Numbered from the stretch's first letter, positions 34,687 to 43,178 are shown. The stretch: DNA of 45,858 bases from Paenibacillus solanacearum (GCF_910593845.1 NZ_CAJVAS010000047.1:1-45858); one strand, 5' to 3'. A program made the numbers and translations. Notes: a model not told the origin generated them from the letters alone.

Positions 34687-34699
34687 AATCAATTTGATT
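34687..34699. promoter_or_regulatory. Palindrome AATCAATTTGATT at the YdcF operon start
   Basis: A perfect 13-base palindrome centred on one base, eight bases downstream of the -10 box of the minus-strand promoter, covering the likely transcription start. This is a suitable place for a repressor such as the ROK protein encoded in the same operon. Confidence 0.45.
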
Positions 34700-34706
34700 A
34701 ATTATT

Positions 34707-34735
34707 ATAATACGACAGTTCGCCGGTTTCTTCAA
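34707..34735 (-). promoter_or_regulatory. Sigma-A promoter of the YdcF-ROK operon
   Basis: On the minus strand TTGAAG (34730-34735) and TATTAT (34707-34712) are spaced by exactly 17 bases. Transcription would start near 34700, about 100 bases before ATG 34599. Confidence 0.6.
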
Positions 34736-34736
34736 T

Positions 34737-34757
34737 ATGTTTACAATAAATAAACAT
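34737..34757. promoter_or_regulatory. Inverted repeat ATGTTTA-N7-TAAACAT upstream of the -35 box
   Basis: Perfect seven-base arms at 34737-34743 and 34751-34757 lie two bases upstream of the -35 box of the YdcF promoter. The size and the TTTA/TAAA arms resemble ROK-family operators, but an activator site is equally possible. Confidence 0.45.
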
Positions 34758-34804
34758 AATATTTTTCCGCGCAGCGCCGAGACGCTGCAACCGTGCAAAC
34801 CGCG

Positions 34805-34831
34805 CAAAAAAACGGCTGTCCGCACAGCCGT
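34805..34831 (-). terminator. Terminator of the small 80-aa gene
   Basis: On the minus strand ACGGCTGT and ACAGCCGT pair around GCGG and are followed by seven Ts. It starts nine bases past the stop at 34841. Confidence 0.92.
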
Positions 34832-34840
34832 CCGCATCGA

Positions 34841-35083
34841 TTACTCCGCTATGTATTTTCCTTGTTCCTCCAGCTTGTCGATCTGCCCGCAAATGTCGTG
34901 CTGCCATTCGATGTCTCCCGTCATGGAAGCCATCATCGACCAATTGTACAGCGAAGCCAGCTTCCTAGCGTATTCCGCATTGTAATGCAAGCATGCCGAC
35001 ATTTCCGACTGCTCGATGTCCGTCAAAGCTCTTCGCTGCTGAAGCGTCCACAGCTCCGCAAGCCTCCAATGAACCGAAAGCAT
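34841..35083 (-). CDS. Small conserved-type hypothetical protein, 80 aa
   Basis: A short gene with clear signals: AGGGGAT seven bases before ATG 35083 and a strong terminator directly after the stop. The protein (MLSVHWRLAELWTLQQRRAL at the start, then EMSACLHYNAEYARKLASLY) is probably all alpha-helical, with a Trp-, Gln- and Met-rich face and no membrane segment. I recall similar short proteins from Paenibacillus annotated as a DUF family (possibly DUF7667), but I am not certain of the number. The function is unknown. It is transcribed alone. Confidence 0.75.
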   Translation of the reverse strand: MLSVHWRLAELWTLQQRRALTDIEQSEMSACLHYNAEYARKLASLYNWSMMASMTGDIEWQHDICGQIDKLEEQGKYIAE

Positions 35084-35198
35084 ACGCTAATCCCCTGCCC
35101 TGCCTGTATATTGCACTGACTTATTACCCAGTATAGGCAGCGCGCCGCTCTTTTAGACAGATCTAGACCCCTTCCAACCTCGGACCCTGTCCGGCCCG

Positions 35199-36452
35199 CT
35201 ATGAAACGGAAGGGAACATAATCTGAAATTCGGTCCCTTGACCGAGTTCGCTCTGGACATTGATATGGCCCATCATCCCTTTGATGATATTGAACGAAAC
35301 CATCGTGCCCAGCCCGGTCCCTTTCTCTTTGTTGGAAAAGTACGGCGACCCGAGCCGGCTGATCTGCGCGTGCGTCATCCCGTTGCCGTTATCGCAAATG
35401 CGCAGTACGACATAACGCTTATGCCGCTTCGCGGTAATGGTCAGCACGCCGCCTTTGGCTTCCATCGCTTCGATTCCGTTTTTGGCGATGTTGATGATGC
35501 TTTGCCTGAACTTGGACCGGTCTCCCGTGACGTATAGATCCACGTCAAACTCCGCGACGATTTCAACCCCACTCAAATTGGCGTAAGAGGTCAGCACCTT
35601 GCTGACGTAATAAATTTCATCGCCGACGTTCAGCGTCTCGCTTTGCTCCGGATGCGGCTTCGCCAGCGACAAATAGTCATTAATGATCTGCTGCGCGCGG
35701 TCCAGCTCGTCCAGACACAGCTTGCCGTACTGCAGCTTCTTCTCCTGATCGACCTGGCTTTGCGTCAGCAGCTGTATAAATCCCCGCACGGTCGTCAGCG
35801 GGTTGCGGATTTCGTGCGCCACGGAGGCCGAGATGACGCTGACCACTTTCATTTTCTCCGATTCAATCAGCTCCTCGCTCAGCTGGAAGCTTTTGCGGAT
35901 CGATTCGATAATATAAATCATCAGCGCCATAAAGACCGACTGAACGGCATAGAACGTGACGGCGTGGGCGGATACATAGCTCGGATCAAACAAATAATTG
36001 CAGCCGATGCCTACGAGCTTGCAAAAAAACGATATCGCTGCGGAGACGGCCATTTTATTCGCGAGCGTCAAGGTATGGTATTTCTTTTCGGCAATCGTAA
36101 TGCACAGCAAGGCAAGCGAGCTGGAGATCAGGTTCAGATAGGCGCCTTCCCCGCCCAGCGCGAACCGTACGCCGACCAGTGTAGCGACAAGCGCGACAGA
36201 GACGGTTCTGTTGCTGTAAAAAGAAGCCATAATGAAAGGAAGAATGCGGAAATCGAATTGCAATCCGGGTTGTATCGTAATCGGAAAAAACATGCACAGC
36301 AGGATCGAGACGCCGAACAATGAATAATGAAGCGCATTGCGAAGAGCAGGCTTTTCTTCCAGCTTCTTGTTGAGAAGAAATTGATAGAAAATCAGAGGGA
36401 ACGCGACGAAAAATACGTTTAACAGCAAGCCTTCAATTGTGTAATTAAACAT
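35199..36452 (-). CDS. Membrane sensor histidine kinase (KinB-like, sporulation type)
   Basis: A 417-aa kinase. About six membrane segments in residues 5-195 have almost no extracellular domain, resembling the 5TMR/KinB sensor type. Then come HisKA with VAHEIRNPLTTVRGFIQLL (phosphoacceptor His near 213) and HATPase_c with N box FRQSIINIAKNGIEAM, G1 CDNGNGM, F box YFSNKEKGTGLGT and G2 GMMGHINVQSELGQGTEF. The H-box sequence is typical of kinases that phosphorylate Spo0F in the sporulation phosphorelay. No response regulator lies next to it, which fits an orphan phosphorelay kinase. ATG 36452 is preceded by GGTGATG. No clear terminator follows. Confidence 0.9.
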   Translation of the reverse strand: MFNYTIEGLLLNVFFVAFPLIFYQFLLNKKLEEKPALRNALHYSLFGVSILLCMFFPITIQPGLQFDFRILPFIMASFYSNRTVSVALVATLVGVRFALGGEGAYLNLISSSLALLCITIAEKKYHTLTLANKMAVSAAISFFCKLVGIGCNYLFDPSYVSAHAVTFYAVQSVFMALMIYIIESIRKSFQLSEELIESEKMKVVSVISASVAHEIRNPLTTVRGFIQLLTQSQVDQEKKLQYGKLCLDELDRAQQIINDYLSLAKPHPEQSETLNVGDEIYYVSKVLTSYANLSGVEIVAEFDVDLYVTGDRSKFRQSIINIAKNGIEAMEAKGGVLTITAKRHKRYVVLRICDNGNGMTHAQISRLGSPYFSNKEKGTGLGTMVSFNIIKGMMGHINVQSELGQGTEFQIMFPSVS

Positions 36453-36542
36453 ATTTCATCACCAGCTTCTATGAAATTGTATGTATAATACTACCATACG
36501 CATCCCCTGCTCTCTAGTGATTTTTCGCGTTTCCCCAGCAAC

Positions 36543-36578
36543 GAAAGAACGGGCTTTGCAGCGTCTCTGCAAGCCCGT
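36543..36578 (-). terminator. Terminator of the pectin operon
   Basis: On the minus strand ACGGGCTTGCAG pairs with CTGCAAAGCCCGT (one bulged base) around a five-base loop and is followed by TCTTTC. It lies about 20 bases beyond the stop at 36600. Confidence 0.8.
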
Positions 36579-36599
36579 CCTCTCCCGGCCGTTGTATCG

Positions 36600-37883
36600 T
36601 TAATCGTACTGCAGCACTTCCGCGATGCGGACCGGCCGGTTCTCCTTAACCGACCTCCAGACCGCTTCTCCTGTCCCGATCGAATACGCCCCGTCCCGGG
36701 CTCCGGACAAAATACGGTACGAACGGTTCGGGTCCGGACCGAGGAACAAATCCTCAAGCAGCACCGGGTCGCCTCCGCCGTGTCCGCCCTGCCGCATCAC
36801 GACATGAATCGTCTCCTTCGATCCGAACAGCGGAAAATAATCTATCGTCTGTACCGGCGTCGGGAATGGCGCACGGCTCGGCGCATGATATTCCATCGTC
36901 TCCAGGCGCCCTTTCGTTCCGCTAATCGCAAGACGGTAGCCTTCGTACGGCAGCGAAAAATTGACGGAATAGCTGAGCAGCGCGCCGCCATCGTATCGCA
37001 CCGTTGCCGCATACGTGTCCTCGATGTCGATCTCCGAATCGTAAATACAGGCATCCGGACGATATCCGCTGTACGCCGGACGGTCCGTCCGCACCGTGCC
37101 CAGATGGTCGTCCTTCACCGTAAGGCTCGCGCTCCGGCTGTTCCACCTCGTGTAATAAGCGCAGCGCTGGCGCACGTCACAGCTCGCGCAGTATCTTCCA
37201 TCCCGCTTCTCCGGATTCAGCTCACCGTCCGGACCGTAGTAGTTCAGCGCGCCGTAAGCGAACGCCTCGACGGGCGTTTGCCCGATCCACCAGTTGACCA
37301 GATCGAAGTGGTGCGAGCTTTTGTGAATCGATAACCCGCCGGAATTGGCGCGTACGCGGTTCCAGCGCTGAAAATAGCTCGAGCCGTGATACGTGTCGAT
37401 ATACCAGTTCAGATCGACGGATGTGATGCGCCCGATTTTGCCCTCAAGCACCAATTCCTTGATGCGGGTATGAATCGGCGCGTACCGGTAGTTGAACGAG
37501 ACGGTCACTTTGCCTTTGCTTCGCGCTTCCGCATCCATAATGCGCCGGCAGTCGGCGCCGGTCGTGGCCATCGGCTTCTCCGTAATGACGTCCAGGTCCT
37601 GTTCCAAAGCCTGAATTATATAACGCGCGTGGGTATCGTCCCGGCCGGTGACGATAATGACGTCCGGCTTCGTCTCCGACACCATACGAGCGAATTCATC
37701 CGCTCCGTACTCGTTCACCTGCGCGACCTGCGGGCACTTGCTCTTGCATACTTCATGGCGCCTCGGATCGATGTCGAGCAGCGCAACCACTTCCGCGCTG
37801 CCCGAAAATGTCGTCGCGATCGGCTGAATAAACATGCCGATCGCCCGGTTGCTGACCCCGCATACCGCATATCGTTTGATCAT
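36600..37883 (-). CDS. Gfo/Idh/MocA-family oxidoreductase
   Basis: A 427-aa NAD(P)-dependent sugar dehydrogenase-like protein. An N-terminal Rossmann domain (YAVCGVSNRAIGMFIQPI, then VVALLDIDPRRHEV) leads to the family motif ITEKPMATTGADCRRIMDAE. The C-terminal alpha/beta domain contains SGGLSIHKSSHHFDLVNWWI. A CxxCx5C cluster (YCASCDVRQRC, near 231-240) is present; similar Cys clusters occur in a subset of this family and may bind metal or be structural. Reactions in the family are oxidation or epimerisation of sugars or inositols. It is third in an apparent operon after an acetylesterase and a pectate-lyase-like protein, so its substrate is probably a uronic acid or rhamnose derivative. AGGAG lies about ten bases before ATG 37883. 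Confidence 0.9.
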   Translation of the reverse strand: MIKRYAVCGVSNRAIGMFIQPIATTFSGSAEVVALLDIDPRRHEVCKSKCPQVAQVNEYGADEFARMVSETKPDVIIVTGRDDTHARYIIQALEQDLDVITEKPMATTGADCRRIMDAEARSKGKVTVSFNYRYAPIHTRIKELVLEGKIGRITSVDLNWYIDTYHGSSYFQRWNRVRANSGGLSIHKSSHHFDLVNWWIGQTPVEAFAYGALNYYGPDGELNPEKRDGRYCASCDVRQRCAYYTRWNSRSASLTVKDDHLGTVRTDRPAYSGYRPDACIYDSEIDIEDTYAATVRYDGGALLSYSVNFSLPYEGYRLAISGTKGRLETMEYHAPSRAPFPTPVQTIDYFPLFGSKETIHVVMRQGGHGGGDPVLLEDLFLGPDPNRSYRILSGARDGAYSIGTGEAVWRSVKENRPVRIAEVLQYD

Positions 37884-37931
37884 ATCTGCTAACTCCTGTT
37901 CGTCGTAATCATCACAACATTAAGCAAGCAA

Positions 37932-39512
37932 CTACCGGTACAGCAAGCTGTTGTCGATTTGATGACCGAGCCCGTCGTAAGCCGCGCCGAAGAAGCTTTG
38001 TCCGGCGACGCAGGCCGGAACTTCCTCCGCCCGCCCGCGGAGTGCTGCAGCCAGCTCCAGCAGCATGAGCGCCTCGGGGCAATCCAGCTTCATGTTCTCG
38101 CTGCCGGGGGAGCGAAGGAAATAGCCGTCCCGGAAGCTGCCATGCAGCAGATTCAGACCGACGCGCTCCGCCGCGTCCAGATATGGCTCAGCGCCGCTCC
38201 ACCGGTACAGCTCCAGCAGTCCCATCATCGCATGCGGGCTTCGCAAGCCGCCCGCCGTTTCGAGCAGCGCAGGCGCTGCACCGGCTTCGAGGCCGATGTC
38301 GCCGAGGCCGAGGTGCAGGCCGATGCGGCGAGCGACGCTCCACAGCCGCGGATCGGCCGCGAAGCGGTAGCCCCGCACGTAAGACCAGAACAGCAGCGCG
38401 TCGCCATGAACCGGCTGGAACACATCGCCCCGCCGGCCGTAATAGCCGTCCTTTTCCATCCGTATGCCGGTCAACCGAACGCCGCTGGTCAGTACCGGAT
38501 GGAACGTATTATCGCTTAAGTCATACGCATGCGTGGCATAAGCGATTAAGTCTTTCGCAGCCCATTGCCCGAACTCCTGTCCCGCCTCGCCCAGCGTCTC
38601 GGCGAGCGCGAGCTTGCAGATGGCGGCCGGGCCGAGGATCGTGCGAAGCTGGCCTACGGAGGTGAGCTTCGCTTCGATCGGCCGCTCCGGAAGAAGCTGC
38701 TCGCCGAACTGCTCGACCGCCCGGTCGCCCCGCCCCCGCGGTCCGGGAAGAATCGAAATGCTGAACTGGTACCCGCCGAGCCCGGTGTCCGGGTGCCGCG
38801 TCTCCACATACCGGCGCGCCAGCCGTTTGGCCCATTGCAGCGGGAGCTCGTCTCCGCCGAAACGGAACAGCTGCGAGGCGGCGTAGATCAGATCGCTGCC
38901 GGCGTTAATAAACGTCAGGCCCTGCCCTTCGAAGAACACATCCCCGCCCCCGTAAGGCCGGCTCCATACGCCGCCTTCCGGCGGCGTTCTCGGCTTCCCG
39001 TGGCGGCTGAACTCGAGATTGGACCAATCGGTTACATGGCTGTTCCATACCGCTTCGACATAGCTCCGCGTCTGCGCGGGATCGACCTCGAACATCCATT
39101 CATAGAACGGAAAATGGCATTTCAGCTCGTGCTGCGGCCCTTTGTCCGACGCATGCACTTGCTTTTTCCCAGCCAGATCGTAGGCCATATGTCCGCCCCA
39201 GCACAGCAGGTCGCCGTACCGCAGCTCCCGGAAGGCGAACGCCATCGCTTGATCCGCCGCTTCCCTGTAGCGGGCTTCCCCGGTCAAGCGGCTGAGGCCC
39301 GACAACGTTCGGAACAGATGCTGTTGATTGGCCAGATTGGACAGGATCCACTCTTGTCCATCCGACTTCCATCGGACGTGCTCGCCTGTACGCACGTTCA
39401 GGCCGTCGGCAAGCAGCGGCGTCGCGTCGCCGTACCGGTCCCTTCCGTGCCGCAGCGCATTGTCCGCATATTCCCGTACCGCTTGCAGCAAGGAATCGCC
39501 GCGAGATGCCAT
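37932..39512 (-). CDS. Alpha/alpha-barrel protein, probable pectate-lyase-like (PL2-related)
   Basis: A 526-aa protein with the repeated helix pattern of alpha/alpha-barrel carbohydrate enzymes. Segments such as RDRYGDATPLLADGLNVRTG, ANQQHLFRTLSGLSRLTG, YQFSISILPGPRGRGDRAVE and RIGLHLGLGDIGLE recall proteins annotated as pectate lyase of the Pectate_lyase_2 type. I recognise the overall type but cannot confirm the catalytic residues. There is no signal peptide, so it would act on imported oligogalacturonides, like the cytoplasmic PelW group. It lies between the RhgT-type acetylesterase gene (24 bases upstream) and the Gfo/Idh/MocA gene (48 bases downstream). AAGGAGG is nine bases before ATG 39512. 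Alternative: an unsaturated-uronate hydrolase or another barrel enzyme of the same pathway. Confidence 0.7.
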   Translation of the reverse strand: MASRGDSLLQAVREYADNALRHGRDRYGDATPLLADGLNVRTGEHVRWKSDGQEWILSNLANQQHLFRTLSGLSRLTGEARYREAADQAMAFAFRELRYGDLLCWGGHMAYDLAGKKQVHASDKGPQHELKCHFPFYEWMFEVDPAQTRSYVEAVWNSHVTDWSNLEFSRHGKPRTPPEGGVWSRPYGGGDVFFEGQGLTFINAGSDLIYAASQLFRFGGDELPLQWAKRLARRYVETRHPDTGLGGYQFSISILPGPRGRGDRAVEQFGEQLLPERPIEAKLTSVGQLRTILGPAAICKLALAETLGEAGQEFGQWAAKDLIAYATHAYDLSDNTFHPVLTSGVRLTGIRMEKDGYYGRRGDVFQPVHGDALLFWSYVRGYRFAADPRLWSVARRIGLHLGLGDIGLEAGAAPALLETAGGLRSPHAMMGLLELYRWSGAEPYLDAAERVGLNLLHGSFRDGYFLRSPGSENMKLDCPEALMLLELAAALRGRAEEVPACVAGQSFFGAAYDGLGHQIDNSLLYR

Positions 39513-39536
39513 CGCTCCTGCCTCCTTGTTTGGTTG

Positions 39537-40274
39537 TTATGGTGCAGCCGCTGCCGCCGAGCCCGAGCCGGAGCCGGAGGCAAACTTGTGCGCAAGCAGA
39601 ATGCCGGCCTCCTTCATCAGCGCAGCGATGAGCCTGGCGACTTCAAGCGCGCCGGTCTCGTTAAAATGAGTGTCGTCCTGCACGCCATCCGGATAATTCG
39701 GATGCTCGCCTGGGGCGAGCCAGACGAACCACGCTTTGCTTGCTTCCGGCCCCATCCGGCGGTACGCCTCCTGCGTAACGGCTTGCACATCGAGCAGCGG
39801 AACGCGCTGCTCCGCCGCCAACGCTCTGACGGCGTCCGGGTACTGTCCATGGGTGCCGACCAGCTCTCCGGCGGCGCTAAATTTGCGGCGGTCGACCGAA
39901 GTCAGCAGCACCGGATGCGCCCCTTTGCTTCGCGCGAGGTCGACATAACGGCGAAGAAAGTCCGGATACGTGGAGTCCGGCTCCGTATGCCGCTCCGCAT
40001 CAGACTTCTGGTCGTTGTGGCCGAACTGGATCAGCAGGTAATCCCCTGCGCCGATCGCCTCTTCAATGCGGCGGATATGGCCTTCTTCGATGAAGCTCTT
40101 CGAGCTTCTCCCGCTGCGCGCTTCGTTGCGCACCAACACCGACGGCTCGAACAAGGAGCCGAGCATTTGCCCCCATCCCGCCATGGGCGAGCGGTTCTCG
40201 GCATAATTTGCGGCGGTCGAATCACCGGCAATAAATACGGTAATGCCCTTATCGACATCCGCCAACGGCTTCAT
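39537..40274 (-). CDS. Rhamnogalacturonan acetylesterase (RhgT/YesT-like, SGNH)
   Basis: A 245-aa SGNH esterase resembling B. subtilis RhgT/YesT (CE12), which removes acetyl groups from rhamnogalacturonan. Block I FIAGDSTAANY (Ser at about 19), block II ARSGRSSKSF, block III LLIQFGHNDQKSD and block V DDTHFNETGA (Asp 201, His 203) are all present. There is no signal peptide, so it should act on imported oligosaccharides. I chose ATG 40274 because GGAGGG lies nine bases upstream; the frame is open to 40328. The last 14 residues are a Gly/Ser/Ala tail (ASGSGSGSAAAAAP) coded by simple GC-rich sequence, probably a recent non-functional extension. First gene of the operon; an AraC regulator is divergent. 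Confidence 0.88.
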   Translation of the reverse strand: MKPLADVDKGITVFIAGDSTAANYAENRSPMAGWGQMLGSLFEPSVLVRNEARSGRSSKSFIEEGHIRRIEEAIGAGDYLLIQFGHNDQKSDAERHTEPDSTYPDFLRRYVDLARSKGAHPVLLTSVDRRKFSAAGELVGTHGQYPDAVRALAAEQRVPLLDVQAVTQEAYRRMGPEASKAWFVWLAPGEHPNYPDGVQDDTHFNETGALEVARLIAALMKEAGILLAHKFASGSGSGSAAAAAP

Positions 40275-40384
40275 AGCGCGATTCCCTCCAATCGTATAAG
40301 AGCTGCGATTGTTTCCATTGTATCGCATGAAATCGCGCTAATCTTCATACGGACGTGTCTGGAATGCGAGAAAGTTTGTTTTTT

Positions 40385-40413
40385 TTGTCCAAAACATGCG
40401 TGAATGCGATAAT
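40385..40413 (+). promoter_or_regulatory. Promoter of the second AraC regulator gene
   Basis: TTGTCC (40385-40390) and GATAAT (40408-40413) are spaced by exactly 17 bases, about 70 bases before the GTG start at 40483. Confidence 0.5.
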
Positions 40414-40482
40414 ATAGATGTATGCGGTTGCAAGGAAAGGTATCATGGCAGCAAAATGTCACGTTAGCGAGGAGGAACCGGC

Positions 40483-41361
40483 GTGCGCGATGTGTTCGGT
40501 CCGAAATACACGATCGGGGAACTGGACTTTTCCATTCAATACATGCGGCGAAAAGGGTTCTCGACGATGAAGGACCCGCATTTTCATCCTTTTTACGAAA
40601 TTTATTATTTGCTTCAGGGAGAGCGCGTTTATTTTATAAACGGTCAAGTTTATACCGTTCAGCGGGGCGACATGATCATTATTAATCCGCATGACGTTCA
40701 CCGGACGACCAGCTCGAACGTGCCCGAATTCGAACGAATCCTGATCAATTTCAGCCATGATTTCGTCAAGACCGAGCTGCCGGGAACGGATATTTCGCTG
40801 CTGCCGTTCGCTCATGGCTCGAGATTGGTGCGGTTCCCGATGAAGGAGCAGCCGGACATCGAGAAGCTGATCAAGGACATGCTTGCCGAGTGCAAGCACG
40901 AAGAAACCGGCTACAGCGCCTATGTCCAAGCTACGCTGGCCAAGCTGCTGATCCGCATATACCGGCACAACCAGAGCCGGAGGCAGGAGCCCCCTCAATA
41001 CGCTCACCCGATGCACGAGAAAATGACGGAAATCGCAACCTACTTGAACGATCATTTCATGGAGGATATTCGCCTCGAGCATATCGCCGAGCAGTTCTAT
41101 ATCAGCCCTTCGTATTTGAGCCGCATCTTCAAGAAAATTACGGGCTTTCATTTCCGCGAATACATTCAGGTCGTGCGGGTCAAGGAAGCGCAGCGCCTGC
41201 TGCTCGATACGAAAGAGAAGGTGCTGACGATCGCGGAGAAAACCGGATTCGGTCATGTGGCGCATTTCAACACGACGTTCAAAAAAATAACGGGCGTCAC
41301 CCCGCTCCGTTACCGGAAGCAAGCAGGCAAACACCCGGTTCAGCCCAACGACGAGGAGTGA
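40483..41361 (+). CDS. AraC-family regulator, probably of the pectin operon
   Basis: A 292-aa regulator. The N-terminal cupin sensor (about 25-100) has HFHPFYEIYYLLQGERVYFI, GQVYTVQRGDMIIINPHDVH and further beta strands. The C-terminal domain carries two helix-turn-helix motifs: YLNDHFMEDIRLEHIAEQFY with SPSYLSRIFKKITG, and KVLTIAEKTGFGHVAHFNTT with FKKITGVTPLRYRK. The start is GTG 40483, seven bases after AGGAGG. It is transcribed away from the RhgT-type acetylesterase gene with 208 bases between the starts. The usual arrangement is that the regulator activates the divergent operon when an imported sugar binds the cupin, so a rhamnogalacturonan or pectin fragment is the likely signal. Confidence 0.92.
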   Translation: MRDVFGPKYTIGELDFSIQYMRRKGFSTMKDPHFHPFYEIYYLLQGERVYFINGQVYTVQRGDMIIINPHDVHRTTSSNVPEFERILINFSHDFVKTELPGTDISLLPFAHGSRLVRFPMKEQPDIEKLIKDMLAECKHEETGYSAYVQATLAKLLIRIYRHNQSRRQEPPQYAHPMHEKMTEIATYLNDHFMEDIRLEHIAEQFYISPSYLSRIFKKITGFHFREYIQVVRVKEAQRLLLDTKEKVLTIAEKTGFGHVAHFNTTFKKITGVTPLRYRKQAGKHPVQPNDEE

Positions 41362-41449
41362 CACTTTAAATATGGCGGCCCGCCCCGTCGTGTAATAGCG
41401 GGACGAGCCCTATCTCCCCAGTGTGGCGGTGCATCTCATTGTTCCCTTC

Positions 41450-43000
41450 TTACTCGAGATCGAAGTCGTCGGTGCGAAACGGCGCAGCCGGCAGCCCGTT
41501 TCCGCCGAACAAGCTGAATTCGGGCATGTTCTGCCATGCGTATCGCACCGCGACCGGCGTCGGTATGTCCGGATGGTATACTTCCACCCGGTTCCCGGCG
41601 ATCCGGGCTTCCGCGGGTACAAAACGCCGGTCGGGCCCGCAGATCGTAAACCCCGCGAGCCGTTCCTGCGTCCCGCACAAACCGTAGGAGGCCTCATCGA
41701 ACCCTATCATCGCCTTATTCCCTTCCACTTGCATCACGCGGTAACGTGGCCCTTGCGATGCTACCTGTTCGCCGTATACGTCGGAGCGTGCGGCAAGCAG
41801 CAGCCGTTCCGCCACCGGTCGCTTCCTTACCGGGTGGATGTCATGCTCCCCGCAATCGATCGTAACGACCATGGACGTGCGGGGAACTGTGCGCGCCGCA
41901 GCTTCCTGCGATTCCCGCAGTGTCGCCCACACCGTGCCGTTCGGTCCTCGCAGCGGCGCGTAGGCGGAAAGCTGCACGATGAGGAACGGCAGGTCCGGCT
42001 TCTCCCAGTCCTCCCGCCAGTTTTCGATGAGCGCGGCCAGCCATTTGCGGTAATGCAGCGCCTCCTTCGGGACGGCGTTGCTTTCGCCTTGATACCACAA
42101 GACGCCGCGGACCGGGTAAGGGGCAACCGTTCTGAGCATCGTATGGTACAGCCCGCCAGGGCGAAAGTACGCCTTCGGGCCGATAGGCTGCGGCGGCCAT
42201 ATGAGCGGATTCGCCGATGCCCACCGGCGGTACCCGTCCAATCCAAGCGCGCGAATCTGCTGCCGGACATCGCCCCGCTCGTCGATCATGCGCTGCAGCT
42301 GCCGGATGTATTCGGCGTATTCACGTTCATATTGCTCTGCATCATGCGCTGCCACGTGATTCCGGTAATGGGCTAGTGTTGCGCCCATATCCGGGTCTTG
42401 TTCCAAATAACGCTCGCTCATCCAGGCTTGAATCGGCGTTCCGCCCCAGTTGCAGCTGATGATGCCGACCGGCACGGAACGTGATCGCTGCAGCAAGGCG
42501 CCGAAGTAATAGCCGATCGCCGAAAATTGTAGCGCGCTCTCCGGCGTGCACGTTTGCCAGCGGGCGTCGCCGGACATCGTCCCGACGAAATGCCAGCCCG
42601 GCACCCGGGCATCATGGAACGGGCGGCGCGGCGTTGTAAACAATCTGAGCTGCGGTGCCTTTGCGCTTGCCGCCTCCGCCAGCCCGTCTTCCGTAAATAA
42701 CAGCGGCTGCTCCATATTCGACTGCCCCGCCGCCAGCCACACCTCTCCGACCAGCACGTCTTTCCGTACGATGACTTCATCGCCGCAGCGGGCGACCAGT
42801 TCGAACGGGCCTCCCGCCGGCTTCGGCTGCAGCCTTACCTTCCAGCGCCCGCCTTGCACGGTCGACTGCGCTGTCTCTCCTCCCCATTCAACCGTGACCG
42901 TCACTCCTTCGGGCCCGCTGCCCCACACCGGCACCGGCTCCCCTTGCTGCAACACCATATGATCCGTGAACATCGATGCAAGCTGAAACGACTGCTGCAT
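41450..43000 (-). CDS. Sialate O-acetylesterase family enzyme
   Basis: A 516-aa carbohydrate esterase of the SASA/DUF303 family. An N-terminal beta domain (LASMFTDHMVLQQGEPVPVW, VTVTVEWGGE, GRWKVRLQPKPAGGP) is followed by the esterase core with GEVWLAAGQSNMEQPL (Ser near 96), ISCNWGGTPIQAWMS, VRGVLWYQGESNA and TIDCGEHDIHPVRKRPVAER (Asp and His). A C-terminal beta domain closes the protein. Despite the family name, many members deacetylate xylan or pectin oligosaccharides rather than sialic acid; beside a pectin operon that is more likely here. There is no signal peptide. GGAGGG lies ten bases before ATG 43000. It converges with the AraC gene, and no typical terminator is seen in the 88 bases between them. 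Confidence 0.9.
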   Translation of the reverse strand: MQQSFQLASMFTDHMVLQQGEPVPVWGSGPEGVTVTVEWGGETAQSTVQGGRWKVRLQPKPAGGPFELVARCGDEVIVRKDVLVGEVWLAAGQSNMEQPLLFTEDGLAEAASAKAPQLRLFTTPRRPFHDARVPGWHFVGTMSGDARWQTCTPESALQFSAIGYYFGALLQRSRSVPVGIISCNWGGTPIQAWMSERYLEQDPDMGATLAHYRNHVAAHDAEQYEREYAEYIRQLQRMIDERGDVRQQIRALGLDGYRRWASANPLIWPPQPIGPKAYFRPGGLYHTMLRTVAPYPVRGVLWYQGESNAVPKEALHYRKWLAALIENWREDWEKPDLPFLIVQLSAYAPLRGPNGTVWATLRESQEAAARTVPRTSMVVTIDCGEHDIHPVRKRPVAERLLLAARSDVYGEQVASQGPRYRVMQVEGNKAMIGFDEASYGLCGTQERLAGFTICGPDRRFVPAEARIAGNRVEVYHPDIPTPVAVRYAWQNMPEFSLFGGNGLPAAPFRTDDFDLE

Positions 43001-43113
43001 GCGCTGCTTCCCTCCCGCACAACATAATTTATCCTAAGCATAGAACGGCTTCTACGCCTGCGCAATGGACGAAGTTGTCGAACACCTTGACAATATTGCT
43101 CCTCTACGCAATC

Positions 43114-43146
43114 AACCCCTGCGGCGAAGGTCCGGCCGCAGGGGTT
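43114..43146 (-). terminator. Strong hairpin after the SLH protein gene
   Basis: AACCCCTGCGGC and GCCGCAGGGGTT form a perfect 12-base-pair stem around a nine-base loop, about 30 bases beyond the stop at 43179. There is no T-run on either side, so it could be a weak terminator or a 3' protective structure. Confidence 0.45.
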
Positions 43147-43178
43147 GCAATAGACTGACTGATTGATAAATGATTGCT

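Noticed and set aside
41386..41420. GC-rich stretch between the second AraC gene and the SASA esterase as a terminator
   Set aside because: The pairing is patchy and there is no T-run on either strand.
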